64,000 nt of DNA, from NCBI GenBank assembly GCA_002968845.1, contig PVBG01000026.1, positions 1 to 64,000 of the forward strand, given 5' to 3'. A program made the position numbers and the translations under genes. This stretch comes from Neorhizobium tomejilense. Lineage in GTDB: Bacteria > Pseudomonadota > Alphaproteobacteria > Rhizobiales > Rhizobiaceae. Of this stretch, positions 17,000 to 26,188 are shown in pieces. The notes below the pieces were generated by a model. It was given only the letters and a program-made list of their open reading frames with translations. It made no database searches and had not been told where the DNA came from. Position 1 is the first letter of the stretch; every line of letters begins with the position of its first letter.

Positions 17000-18532
17000 A
17001 TGGATTTTGCGGCTTCACCCATCATCATCTTGAACCCGATCGACGACGTGGGTGTCGCACGGCGGTCGATGCAGGCCGGCGCGCCGACCGGTTTCGGCGA
17101 CCTTGCAGCCCGTGAACTGATCGGCCGCGGCCACAAGGTGGCGATCAGGGCAATACCGAACGGCGGCGAGGTGAAGAAATACGGCCAGGTGATCGGCGTC
17201 GCAACGCAGGACATCGCCCCCGGCAGCCATGTCCATCTGCATAACCTGGCCATGCTGCCCTCCGAGCACGAGCACCAGTTCAGCATCGATGTCGAGGAAA
17301 AGGGCATGCTGCCGGAAGCCGAGCGGCGCACCTTCATGGGCTACGACCGGGGCCTTGGCGGCGCCGGCACCCGCAACTATATCGGCGTCATCTCGTCGGT
17401 GAACTGTTCCGCCACGGTGTCCCGCTACATCGCCGACTATTTCAACCGCCTGGGCGGATTGGACGGTTTCGACAATATCGACGGCGTCGTAGCGCTCACC
17501 CATGGCGGCGGCTGTGCGCTCAACAACAAGTCGGAAGGTTACCGGCTGCTGATCCGCACCATCCAGGGATATGCACGGCATCCGAATTTCGGCGGCATCC
17601 TGATGATCGGCCTCGGCTGCGAAACCAACCAGATTGCGCCGATCCTCGAACATTACCGCATGGAAGAGGGCGAACGGCTGCGGACGATGAACATCCAGCA
17701 GCATGGCGGCACCCGCAAGACCATCGATGCGGCAATTGCGATCATCAAGGAAATGCTGCCCGGCGTGAATTCCGCGACGCGCACGCCGCAGCCTCTGTCG
17801 AAACTGAAACTGGCGCTCGAATGTGGCGGCTCCGACGGCTATTCGGGGATTTCCGCCAATCCGGCGCTTGGTTATGCCTCAGACCTGATCGTCCGCAACG
17901 GCGGCACCACGGTACTGTCGGAAACGCCGGAGATCTACGGTGCCGAACATCTGCTTACCCGCCGCGCCGTGACGCCGGATGTGGCAGAGAAACTTCTGCA
18001 GCGGATCGACTGGTGGCGGGACTATACCGCCCGAAACGGCGACGAGCTGAACAACAACCCTTCACACGGCAACAAGCTGGGCGGCCTGACCACTATCCTC
18101 GAAAAATCACTCGGCGCGGTCGCCAAGGGCGGTTCGATGCCGTTGAAGGCGGTCTACGAGTTCGCCGAGACGGTCACGGAACCGGGATTCGTGTTCATGG
18201 ATACGCCCGGCTACGATCCGGTCGCGGTGACGGGCCAAGTGGCGGGCGGCTGCAACGTCATCTGTTTCACCACCGGCCGCGGCTCGGTTTCGGGCTTTAA
18301 GCCGTCGCCCTGCATCAAGATCGCCACCAATTCCGAAATGTACGAGCACATGAAGGAAGACATGGACTTGAACTGCGGCGGCATCGTCACCGGCGAGGAG
18401 ACGATCGAACAGGCGGGACTGCGGATTTTCGAGGATGTGATCGCGGTCGCCTCGGGCAAAAAGACGCTCAGCGAGATCTACGACTACGGCGACAACGAAT
18501 TCGTGCCGTGGCAGGTCGGGGCAGTGACCTGA
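17000..18532 (+). CDS. UxaA-family altronate dehydratase-like enzyme
   Basis: 510 residues from the ATG at 17000, preceded by GGGAGGAAAC. N-terminal SAF domain (about 8-85: KVAIRAIPNGGEVKKYGQVI, APGSHVHLHNLA) is fused to the large catalytic domain (GYDRGLGGAGTRNYIGVISS, THGGGCALNN, GLGCETNQ, GGSDGYSGISANPALG, FTTGRGSVSGF). Altronate and galactarate dehydratases share this layout and use a metal. The fused SAF form and lack of a galactarate context favour altronate. Product would be 2-keto-3-deoxygluconate. With the LgoD-like and UxuB-like genes this completes an L-galactonate branch by inference. Confidence 0.88.
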   Translation: MDFAASPIIILNPIDDVGVARRSMQAGAPTGFGDLAARELIGRGHKVAIRAIPNGGEVKKYGQVIGVATQDIAPGSHVHLHNLAMLPSEHEHQFSIDVEEKGMLPEAERRTFMGYDRGLGGAGTRNYIGVISSVNCSATVSRYIADYFNRLGGLDGFDNIDGVVALTHGGGCALNNKSEGYRLLIRTIQGYARHPNFGGILMIGLGCETNQIAPILEHYRMEEGERLRTMNIQQHGGTRKTIDAAIAIIKEMLPGVNSATRTPQPLSKLKLALECGGSDGYSGISANPALGYASDLIVRNGGTTVLSETPEIYGAEHLLTRRAVTPDVAEKLLQRIDWWRDYTARNGDELNNNPSHGNKLGGLTTILEKSLGAVAKGGSMPLKAVYEFAETVTEPGFVFMDTPGYDPVAVTGQVAGGCNVICFTTGRGSVSGFKPSPCIKIATNSEMYEHMKEDMDLNCGGIVTGEETIEQAGLRIFEDVIAVASGKKTLSEIYDYGDNEFVPWQVGAVT

Positions 18533-18623
18533 GCCGCTGCCCCGAAAGTTAGGCCGTGAGCCCATAAGAGCTTGATGATTGCGTTAGGTAGAAATCGTCA
18601 TGCAATTCGACTATTCGTGGTGA

Positions 18624-19103
18624 ATGCTCAAGTTTGTAGAACAACAGCTCGGTCAAGGATGGGTGGACGAGCCAAATGCGCCAGAACCTCAGGTGTCGGT
18701 TACGGACTCCTCGGTTAACGTCTGTTTTCGCTCCTACAGGCTTGTGCAAGACAAAAAGCGATCGGGTATTTTCGGGAGTTTGAACCCATTTTCGAAGGCC
18801 GATCCGAAGCGCGATGAGACATGGGGCACGCTAAGCTTCATTGGTTGCACCCGGTGGCGCTGGGATAGCACCAACGATCATGAATGGTATAAGGCGGATG
18901 GCCATGGTCGCTACAGTGGCATCGCTCCGCGCTGGGGCAAATTCTATGAGTTAATTGGCCCCGACCCGATCCGCGATGCCGTACCTTGGGAGACAATCCG
19001 GGCCGATGCAGCTAACTCTCGACATTTTCTCTATTATTTTCGCGACGAAACGCTTGAGTTCATGGCCGAGAAGTGGTCGTTCGTCCCTAACCTGACGGTT
19101 TAA
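18624..19103 (+). CDS. Hypothetical protein
   Basis: 159 residues, hydrophilic, rich in tryptophan (TRWRWDSTNDHEWYKADG, FMAEKWSFVPNL), with no signal sequence or membrane segment. The sequence looks like a real globular protein but I recognise no family. It is isolated, with a lower GC content than the fucose genes, which hints at later acquisition. The start ATG at 18624 has only a weak GGTG before it. Confidence 0.6.
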   Translation: MLKFVEQQLGQGWVDEPNAPEPQVSVTDSSVNVCFRSYRLVQDKKRSGIFGSLNPFSKADPKRDETWGTLSFIGCTRWRWDSTNDHEWYKADGHGRYSGIAPRWGKFYELIGPDPIRDAVPWETIRADAANSRHFLYYFRDETLEFMAEKWSFVPNLTV

Positions 19104-19169
19104 TTGGGTTTTGTGTGGGACTGAGCTTTCCTTTTCATACTCTCCGCCATAACGAGGCCACGGCCTAGT

Positions 19170-20405
19170 TTACCGAATGACCATCTGCTGCGGTGCGCCG
19201 GGCTTGACCGGCTGCTGCACCTTGACCGGCGCGGGTTCCGCCGTGCCGAACAGCTTGTCGCGTTCACGCCACAGGGCCGGTAGCGACAGCAGCGCGATCG
19301 AGACCAGCGCAATCGCCGTCTTGGTGAACTCGTCGAGCTCCGGCGTTCGTCCGTCGAAATAGTAGACGAAGTAGACGATCGCGACGTGCCACACATAGAC
19401 ATAGAGCGAGTGGCGGCCGAGAAGCTGCAGGTACTTGATCGAGAACATCCAGGTGATCGCACCGGCGATGCGGCGCACCCATTCGTCCTTGTGTTTCGGA
19501 CCGGCCACGATCAGCCAGGTGACGAGCATGGCGACGGCTGCGAAGTTCAGGAGATAGACCGGGCCGAAATCGGCGCGGATCTCCATCGAGGCGAACTTGC
19601 CGATCATGTGCGGCGGCATCAGTTCATGCGCGGTGATCAGGCGCAGCGGCAGGAAGAAGAGAACCATCAGCAGCGCCAGCTTCGGGATGAAGGTATTGTC
19701 CGGCGACAGGATGTTGCTCCACTTGATCTTGCCGGACGAGGTCAGCGCGCCGAGCACGAGGCCCGAATAGAACACGACCTGCCAGCCGAGCAGGTTGAAC
19801 GACACGCGGATGCCCTGATCGTCCGCCCCCATGACCATGTCGTTGAGCGGTGTCGTGGCGATCTGCTGCAGGCCGAGCTGGGCCGTCATCCACAGGATCA
19901 CCGAACCGGCCACCACGTAATGCCACTTGTCCTCCAGCACGAGCTTCACCAGCATCGGCGCGAAGAGCATGTAGACGATATACTGAGGCAGGATGTCCAT
20001 GAAGGTCGGCTGGTACAGGAACGTCGCGATCGCTGCGAGACGCAGCGGGTCGTCGAAGGTCGTGTAACCCAGCCAATTGAACCAGATCGAATAGGCGCCG
20101 GGCAGAAGCATCTGCGCGACCAGCACAACCAGCACGATGCCCATCGCATAACGATAAAGCTCGAACGCCCGGTTGTAGATGGCCGTCCGTCCGGCCGCAT
20201 AACCGTTCTTCAGCATCTTCTTGGCATAGACCATGCCGATCAGCAGGCCGGACAGGAAAACGAAGCCCTGGGCGTCTTCAACGAAGGCGAGCTGATTGTG
20301 GTTGATCTTCACCAGAAGATAGCCGCCGGCAAAGATCAGATGGTTCAGCACCATGAAAACGAGGAAATATCCTCGCATACCATCAATAATATCAAAGCGT
20401 TTCAT
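19170..20405 (-). CDS. OpgC-family membrane protein
   Basis: 411 residues with about ten membrane segments. N-terminus RFDIIDGMRGYFLVFMVLNH, then FVEDAQGFVFLSGLLIGMVY, are the opening motifs of the OpgC/MdoC acyltransferase family (acyltransferase-3 related). Known for the family: succinyl substitution of periplasmic glucans at the inner membrane, relevant to cyclic glucans in rhizobia. Ends in a Pro/Gln-rich cytoplasmic tail. No glucan synthase gene lies nearby. The substrate is inferred from family only. Confidence 0.87.
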   Translation of the reverse strand: MKRFDIIDGMRGYFLVFMVLNHLIFAGGYLLVKINHNQLAFVEDAQGFVFLSGLLIGMVYAKKMLKNGYAAGRTAIYNRAFELYRYAMGIVLVVLVAQMLLPGAYSIWFNWLGYTTFDDPLRLAAIATFLYQPTFMDILPQYIVYMLFAPMLVKLVLEDKWHYVVAGSVILWMTAQLGLQQIATTPLNDMVMGADDQGIRVSFNLLGWQVVFYSGLVLGALTSSGKIKWSNILSPDNTFIPKLALLMVLFFLPLRLITAHELMPPHMIGKFASMEIRADFGPVYLLNFAAVAMLVTWLIVAGPKHKDEWVRRIAGAITWMFSIKYLQLLGRHSLYVYVWHVAIVYFVYYFDGRTPELDEFTKTAIALVSIALLSLPALWRERDKLFGTAEPAPVKVQQPVKPGAPQQMVIR

Positions 20406-20547
20406 CGGTCGCGGTCTCCGTCTTTTGCCGGTTCCGATGGGCTTTCGCCTTTCGGTCCGTAAGGCCTCTGCGGGCCAGGATGTACGCGGCTAAACGCGGC
20501 AAAAAGCCGGACAGTTCCAGCCCAATCTGGGCGTTTAGACCTGATCT

Positions 20548-20559
20548 ACTGTAAACAGT
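20548..20559. promoter_or_regulatory. Short palindrome upstream of opgC
   Basis: ACTGT-AA-ACAGT sits in the gap between the hybrid kinase and the OpgC gene, about 145 bases before the OpgC start. It may be a binding site; nothing else supports it. Confidence 0.2.
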
Positions 20560-20603
20560 CCGTGATGACTCTGGGATGAACGCTGGGTTGGGTGAGGTTC
20601 ACA

Positions 20604-23600
20604 CTATTCCGCCGCGACGCGCTTCAGCCCTGCAACCTGCGTGAGGTAGGCCCGCATGGCCGCAGGCTTCACCGGCTTGTGCTGAACGCCGATGTCGTGA
20701 CGCTCCGCTTCGGCGCGCACTTCAGGCGTACGGTCGGCGGTGATGATCAGCGCGGGGATGTCCGCCTGGTACTTCTGGCGGAGCTTGAGAACAGCCTCGA
20801 TGCCGTTGCCGTCGTCGAGATGATAGTCGGCGATGATGATTTCCGGCGGCGGTTCGCGGCGCTCGATGATGTCGTCGAGTGCTGCCAGCGAATCCGCCTG
20901 GCCGACTTTGCAGCCCCAGCCGGTGATCAGCAGCGCCATGCCCTCGAGGATCCGCGGCTCGTTGTCGATGCAGAGTACCCGCAGCCCATTCAGCGGCTGC
21001 GAGCGCTTGCGGCGCTCCAACTGGTCGGCGGCATGGACTGTCTGCGATGCGGTCAGGTCCATCGGCACCTGCACCCGGAAGGCGGTGCCTCGACCGGGCG
21101 TCGAGGCCAGCTGGACCGGATGGTTGAGCACTCGCGAAATGCGGTCGACGATCGACAGGCCGAGACCGAGGCCGGCCGCCGTCTTCGCACCCTCGTCCAG
21201 CCGGGCGAATTCCTTGAACACGGTGCGAAACTTGGAGGGCGGGATGCCGATGCCGGAATCGAGCACTTCGATGACCACCTGGTCGCCCCGCCGGCGGGCA
21301 CCGATCAGCACCTTGCCGTCGATCGTGTATTTGATCGCGTTGGAGACGAGGTTCTGCACCAGCCGGCGCAGCAGGTTGGCGTCGGAGCGGACCTTCAGCG
21401 ATGTCGGCATGACGACGAATTCCAGGTCCTTCTCTCGGGCCATCGGCGCATAGTCGGTCTCGATGCGTTTCAGAAGGTCGTCGAGCGGCACCGAGGTGAA
21501 ACGCGGCTTCATGGCCCCGGTATCGAGCCTGGAGATATCGAGAACGGCACCAAGGATCGCCTCGACCGATTCCAGCGCGGAATCGATATTGCGGACCAGC
21601 GAACCATTGTTGTCGGAGGCGCCGAGCCGCTCCACCAGAGCCGAGGAGTAAAGCCGGGCGGCATTGAGCGGCTGCAGGATGTCGTGGCCGGCGGCCGCGA
21701 AGAACCGGGTCTTGCCGATATTGGCCTCGTCGGCGGATGCCTGGGCCTCGGCAAGCTCCTTGTTGACGCGGGTGAGCTCGGCGGTGCGTTCGTCGACCCG
21801 CTGTTCCAGCGTCTCGTTTGCCTGCTTCAGCGCCTGGTCGGCCGCGACCCGCTCGGAAATATCGGTAAAGGTCGCGACGATGCCCTTGTCGGGCATGGCA
21901 TTGGAGCGAACCTCGACGATCCGCTCGCCACCGTTCAGCACCAGCGAGAAGGGCGCGTCGAGTGTCTGGAACTGGCGGATCACCTCCGACTGCTCGGCTG
22001 CCGCGATATCGCCTCGTTCCGAAAGGATGGCGACCATGTCGGCCAGCGGAAAGCCCACCTGGCCGACCTGTTCCGGCAGATCCAAGAGATTGCGGAAGCG
22101 CCGGTTCCAGATGGTCAGGCGCTCGGAACTGTCGAACACGGCGATGCCCTGATCCATCTGCGACAGCGCCGTCTGCAGCATGTCCTGGTTATATTGCAGC
22201 GCCTCACTTGCCTGGTCGAGCAGCCAGGCGGTGTCGGAATTGGTATCCTCGGCCTTCTGCAGGATCAGAGACAGCACCAGCCGGGCCGAGGACGAGCCGA
22301 TCGCGCTGCCGAGCAGCTGTTCGGAAAAATGGATCATCGCCATGTCGGCGGGCTGTTCGTCGCCGAACTTGCGGCCCGCGCTTTGTTCGTAATTGGAGAA
22401 GGAGCGCCGCATGCGTTCTTCGCCGAGATACCGGGCGATCGCCGTCTTCAGGTCGCCGACGCTGACGCGGGTCTTCCAGCCGCGGGTGGCAAATTGCGAG
22501 CGCAGATGCCTTTTGACGAAGATGCCGGCCTGGATGCGCTCGACCGGCCGCGGATTGCGCGACAGCGAGCCGAGCACGAAGGCGAGTATGTTGAGCGTCA
22601 GGCTGAAGATCGTCGCGCTGACCAGCGGGTCCGTCTGCGGCCCGGAGAATATGCCGGTGCCGGGGAACAGGAAATTGAGGACAGCCGTCGCCACATGGGA
22701 ATTGTCCGGGCCGCCGAGGCTCGGCACGAACAGCAGGTAGGCCCAGGCGAGGAAGCCGAAGGACATACCGAGGATCGCGCCGCGGGCATTGGCACGGCGC
22801 CAGACGAGGCCGCCGAGGAGGGCAGGAGCCACCTGGGCGATCGCCGCGAATGCCAGAAGCCCGATCGAGGCAAGCCCAGACTGGCTGTCGGCCATGCGGT
22901 AATAGGCATAACCGAGGATGAGAACGCCGAAGATCGCGACGCGGCGGATGTGCAGCAGCGTGCGGGTAAAGTCGGTGCGCTGGCCGGAGCGGGCGGCCAT
23001 CAGCCGTTGCCTGAGGAAGATCGGGATGATGATGTCGTTCGACACCATGATCGAAAGCGCCACGGACTCAACGATAACCATGGCGGTGGCGGCGGAAAAG
23101 CCGCCGATGAAGGCGATCAGCGAAACGACCTTCAGTTCCCCGGCAAGCGGCAGCGTCAGCACGTAGAGGTCGGCGTCGCCGGTGCCGCCGAAAGTGATCA
23201 GCCCGGCCATCGCGACCGGCAGCACGAAGATATTGATGGCGATGAGGTAGAGCGGCAGAAGCACGCCGGCCACCTTGCGCTCGTTGGTGGTGCGGTTCTC
23301 GACCACGGTCACGTGGAACTGCCGCGGCAGCATGATGATCGCGAACGCCGACAGCGCGATCAGGATCAGCCAGCGGCTGATCGGCGTCTCGTAGGCGAGC
23401 GCCGAACCGACGAGCATGTTTTCCGATGCCTTGGCGAGCAGGTCGGCCGGCCCGTCGAAGAGAATGAAGAAGACCGAAAAGCCGACCGTCGCAAAGGCGA
23501 GCAGCTTGACCACCGATTCCATCGCCACCGCCAGGATCAGCCCGTCCTGGTGTTCCGTCGCATCCGTGTGGCGGGTGCCGAAGATGACCGCGAAACAGGC

Positions 23601-24119
23601 CATCATCAGCGTTACGATCAGCGCCAGGTCGATGAAGTAGAGATTGCCGCTGCCGATGCCGTAATCCGACGGGTTGACCATGGCGGCCACCGAGCTCGAC
23701 ACCGCCTTCAGCTGCAGCGCGATATAGGGGACAGCGCCGACGAGCGCGATGATCGCTACGATCATCGCGACGGTGGAGTTCTTGCCGTAGCGGGCGGCGA
23801 TGAAATCGGCCACCGACGTCAGCTTCTCGGCCTTGGCAAGCTCGACGATGCGCCGGATGATCGGCATGCCGAGCGTGAAGGCGAGGATCGGGCCGATATA
23901 GATGCCGGTGAATTCCAGGCCCCTTTGCGAGGCAAGCCCGACGCCGCCGAAATAGGTCCAGGAGGTGCAGTAGATCGCAAGGCTCAGCGCATAGACGATC
24001 GGTCGGCCGTTCTTCGGCACGCCGAAGACACGGCTCCGCCGATCGCCGTAACTCGCCACTGCAAACAGCAGCAGCACATAGGCGAAAGCCGAAACGAAAA
24101 TGATCCAGCCCGGAAGCAT
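20604..24119 (-). CDS. Hybrid histidine kinase with sodium:solute symporter input domain
   Basis: 1171 residues from the ATG at 24119 (GGAGGAGC just upstream). Residues 1 to about 490 form a 12-13-segment sodium:solute symporter-like membrane domain (CTSWTYFGGVGLASQRGLEF, RQFHVTVVEN, GGFSAATAMVIVES). Then come a linker, a PAS domain with DQGIAVFDSSERLTIWNRRF, a coiled coil, HisKA with His812 (GHDILQPLNA), an ATPase domain (VSNAIKYT, LDSGIGIP, GLGLSIV) and a receiver with Asp1098 (IIADYHLDDGNG). The layout is that of CrbS-like kinases linked to acetate or carbon use. No separate response regulator is adjacent. Confidence 0.92.
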   Translation of the reverse strand: MLPGWIIFVSAFAYVLLLFAVASYGDRRSRVFGVPKNGRPIVYALSLAIYCTSWTYFGGVGLASQRGLEFTGIYIGPILAFTLGMPIIRRIVELAKAEKLTSVADFIAARYGKNSTVAMIVAIIALVGAVPYIALQLKAVSSSVAAMVNPSDYGIGSGNLYFIDLALIVTLMMACFAVIFGTRHTDATEHQDGLILAVAMESVVKLLAFATVGFSVFFILFDGPADLLAKASENMLVGSALAYETPISRWLILIALSAFAIIMLPRQFHVTVVENRTTNERKVAGVLLPLYLIAINIFVLPVAMAGLITFGGTGDADLYVLTLPLAGELKVVSLIAFIGGFSAATAMVIVESVALSIMVSNDIIIPIFLRQRLMAARSGQRTDFTRTLLHIRRVAIFGVLILGYAYYRMADSQSGLASIGLLAFAAIAQVAPALLGGLVWRRANARGAILGMSFGFLAWAYLLFVPSLGGPDNSHVATAVLNFLFPGTGIFSGPQTDPLVSATIFSLTLNILAFVLGSLSRNPRPVERIQAGIFVKRHLRSQFATRGWKTRVSVGDLKTAIARYLGEERMRRSFSNYEQSAGRKFGDEQPADMAMIHFSEQLLGSAIGSSSARLVLSLILQKAEDTNSDTAWLLDQASEALQYNQDMLQTALSQMDQGIAVFDSSERLTIWNRRFRNLLDLPEQVGQVGFPLADMVAILSERGDIAAAEQSEVIRQFQTLDAPFSLVLNGGERIVEVRSNAMPDKGIVATFTDISERVAADQALKQANETLEQRVDERTAELTRVNKELAEAQASADEANIGKTRFFAAAGHDILQPLNAARLYSSALVERLGASDNNGSLVRNIDSALESVEAILGAVLDISRLDTGAMKPRFTSVPLDDLLKRIETDYAPMAREKDLEFVVMPTSLKVRSDANLLRRLVQNLVSNAIKYTIDGKVLIGARRRGDQVVIEVLDSGIGIPPSKFRTVFKEFARLDEGAKTAAGLGLGLSIVDRISRVLNHPVQLASTPGRGTAFRVQVPMDLTASQTVHAADQLERRKRSQPLNGLRVLCIDNEPRILEGMALLITGWGCKVGQADSLAALDDIIERREPPPEIIIADYHLDDGNGIEAVLKLRQKYQADIPALIITADRTPEVRAEAERHDIGVQHKPVKPAAMRAYLTQVAGLKRVAAE

Positions 24120-24310
24120 TGCTCCTCCGCAAAAGGCTTTGAGCCTCAAACATTAGGGGAAAAGCATGCGCTTGGGAATCAGGATGCCTCTCGGCAAAAA
24201 GTCCAATAGACGATCGTAGTTAGGGCTTCGGCTGACGCCATCTTTTCACATCCGCAGAAAGCGCTATCTTGCGTTTTACCGAAACTGAAAAGCCATGGGG
24301 GATATTGGCG

Positions 24311-24742
24311 ATGTCAATGGTCAGCGAATTCCGTTCCTTTATTGCCAAGGGCAATGTCGTCGATCTTGCTGTCGGTATCATCATCGGCGGCGCTTTCACG
24401 GGCATCGTCAATTCACTGGTGAACGACCTCGTCATGCCGGTCGTCGGCGCGATCACCGGCGGCGGCTTCGATTTTTCGAACTACTTCCTGCCGCTTTCGA
24501 GCGCCGTGAACGCCCCGGCGCTCGAAGAGGCACGCAAGCAGGGCGCGGTCTTTGCCTATGGCAGCTTCATCACGGTGATGATCAACTTCCTGCTCCTTGC
24601 CTGGATCATCTTCCTGATGGTGAAGGCGGTGAACCGGATGCGTCTCGCCGACGAAAAGAAGCCGGCCGACGAGAAACCGGCTCCGCCGCCGGCCGATATC
24701 CAGCTTTTGACCGAAATCCGCGACCTCCTGAAGGCGAAGTGA
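24311..24742 (+). CDS. mscL: Large-conductance mechanosensitive channel MscL
   Basis: 143 residues, the family's usual length. MSMVSEFRSFIAKGNVVDLA is the N-terminal helix and start of the pore helix with the small-residue gate (AVGIIIGGAFTGIV); the second membrane helix is FITVMINFLLLAWIIFLMVK; the C-terminal cytoplasmic helix is IQLLTEIRDLLK. It opens under membrane tension to release solutes during osmotic downshock. The ATG at 24311 follows GGGGGA by about 9 bases, chosen over the longer in-frame start at 24269. Confidence 0.95.
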   Translation: MSMVSEFRSFIAKGNVVDLAVGIIIGGAFTGIVNSLVNDLVMPVVGAITGGGFDFSNYFLPLSSAVNAPALEEARKQGAVFAYGSFITVMINFLLLAWIIFLMVKAVNRMRLADEKKPADEKPAPPPADIQLLTEIRDLLKAK

Positions 24743-24754
24743 TCTTTTGATCAC
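24739..24754 (+). terminator. Short hairpin at the mscL stop
   Basis: GTGATC-TTTT-GATCAC overlaps the mscL stop codon. Six base pairs and no following T-run make it a weak terminator candidate. Confidence 0.3.
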
Positions 24755-24798
24755 GCGTCACGGATTCATCAGCGGAATCGATCTCCGCGTCACGGATT
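24754..24798. repeat. Two 13-base direct repeats, 32 bases apart
   Basis: CGCGTCACGGATT occurs at 24754-24766 and again at 24786-24798. The 32-base period is about three helical turns, so both copies face the same side of the DNA, as expected for tandem regulator sites. They lie 62 bases before the aminotransferase start. Confidence 0.5.
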
Positions 24799-24859
24799 AT
24801 CATGGGATTCCGCGGCTTTCCTGCGTTAAGGATGTGGGAAACAGCCTTGAGGGAATTCC

Positions 24860-26029
24860 ATGTCGATCATCTCCAGTCTCAGCCCCCGCGCCGTCGCAGC
24901 GCCTGAAAGCGGCATTGTCGAGGTTCTCAACTACGCCCGCGGGCGGGAGGGATTGATCCCGCTCTGGGCCGGTGAAGGCGACCTGCCGAGCCCCGATTTC
25001 ATCAACCGCGCCGCAACCGAGGCGCTTTTGGGCGGCGAGACCTTCTATACCTGGCAGCGCGGCATTCCCGAGCTGCGCCAGGCGCTGTCGAACTATTACA
25101 CGCGGCATTTCTCAGTCTCGCTGCCGGTCGAGCATTTTTATGTTACCGGTTCCGGCATGCACGCGATCATGCTGGCGGTGCAGGCCGTGACTTCTCCCGG
25201 CGACGAGATGATCTACCTGTCGCCGACCTGGCCGAACATCATCTCGGCGATCGAGATTTCCGGCGCCCATTCCGTCGGCCTGCCGCTCGATTTCGTCGGT
25301 GGCCGCTGGTCGCTCGATCTCGCCAAGCTGGAGGCGAAGATCACCCCGAAGACCAGGGGCCTGTTCATCAACACCCCGGCCAACCCGACCGGCTGGACCG
25401 CGACGCTGGAGGACTTGAAGAACATCCTGGCGCTTTCCCGCAAGCACGGCATCTGGATCGTCGCCGACGAGATCTATGCCCGGTATTATTACGGCGGCGC
25501 GCCAAGGGCTCCGTCCTTCCTCGACATCATGGAGGAAGGCGACCGGATCATCTTCGCCAATTCCTTCTCCAAGAACTGGTCGATGACCGGCTGGCGGGTC
25601 GGCTGGATCGTCGCTCCGCCGGAAATGGGACAGGTGATCGAAAACCTGGTGCAGTATTCGAATTCCGGCGTGGCGCAGTTCCTGCAGCGCGGTGCCGTGG
25701 TGGCACTCGACCAGGGCGACGACTTCGTGAATGCGAATATCGCCCGGGCGACCACGGCCCGCGACATTCTCTGCGACGCGCTGATCGCAACCAACCGGGT
25801 CGAAACCTTGAAGCCGGATGGCGCGCTTTACGCTTTCGTCAAGGTGGACGGCATCACCGACAGCCGTAGTGCGGCGCTCGATATCGTCGACAAGATCGGC
25901 GTGGCGCTGGCGCCCGGCTCGGCTTTCGGCAAGGGCGGCGAGCTTTTCCTGCGCGCCTGTTTCCTGCGCGATCCGAAGCAGATCGAAGAGGCCGCAGGCC
26001 GCCTCTCCGACTATATCAAGCGTCTCTGA
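24860..26029 (+). CDS. PLP-dependent aminotransferase, class I/II
   Basis: 389 residues, fold type I aminotransferase. Substrate-binding GEGDLPSP near the N-terminus, TPANPTGW (172-179), cofactor Asp203 (VADEIYARYYY) and Schiff-base Lys238 in NSFSKNWSMTGWRVGW. The C-terminus (ALAPGSAFGKGGELFLRACF) has the arginine that binds the substrate carboxylate. Amino donor and acceptor cannot be told from sequence; aspartate/aromatic-type transferases are nearest in pattern. It stands alone between mscL and galE. Confidence 0.9.
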   Translation: MSIISSLSPRAVAAPESGIVEVLNYARGREGLIPLWAGEGDLPSPDFINRAATEALLGGETFYTWQRGIPELRQALSNYYTRHFSVSLPVEHFYVTGSGMHAIMLAVQAVTSPGDEMIYLSPTWPNIISAIEISGAHSVGLPLDFVGGRWSLDLAKLEAKITPKTRGLFINTPANPTGWTATLEDLKNILALSRKHGIWIVADEIYARYYYGGAPRAPSFLDIMEEGDRIIFANSFSKNWSMTGWRVGWIVAPPEMGQVIENLVQYSNSGVAQFLQRGAVVALDQGDDFVNANIARATTARDILCDALIATNRVETLKPDGALYAFVKVDGITDSRSAALDIVDKIGVALAPGSAFGKGGELFLRACFLRDPKQIEEAAGRLSDYIKRL

Positions 26030-26188
26030 TCCGATCCGGCACGCAAACGCTAAAATTCGAGCGATTTGCTCAAGAGTCCATTCGCCTTGACCCGAGATAA
26101 ACCCGGCGCAACCAGCGTCGGGTAAGCATTGTTGAAGACTGCCCGTGTTTTTGTCCTGCCAACGATAAGAAAGCAGGGAAGTATAGAC

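Noticed and set aside
20592..24209. A 1205-codon plus-strand open frame
   Set aside because: It lies opposite the hybrid kinase and is a high-GC shadow; composition is Arg/Asp/Gly/His-rich without any domain.
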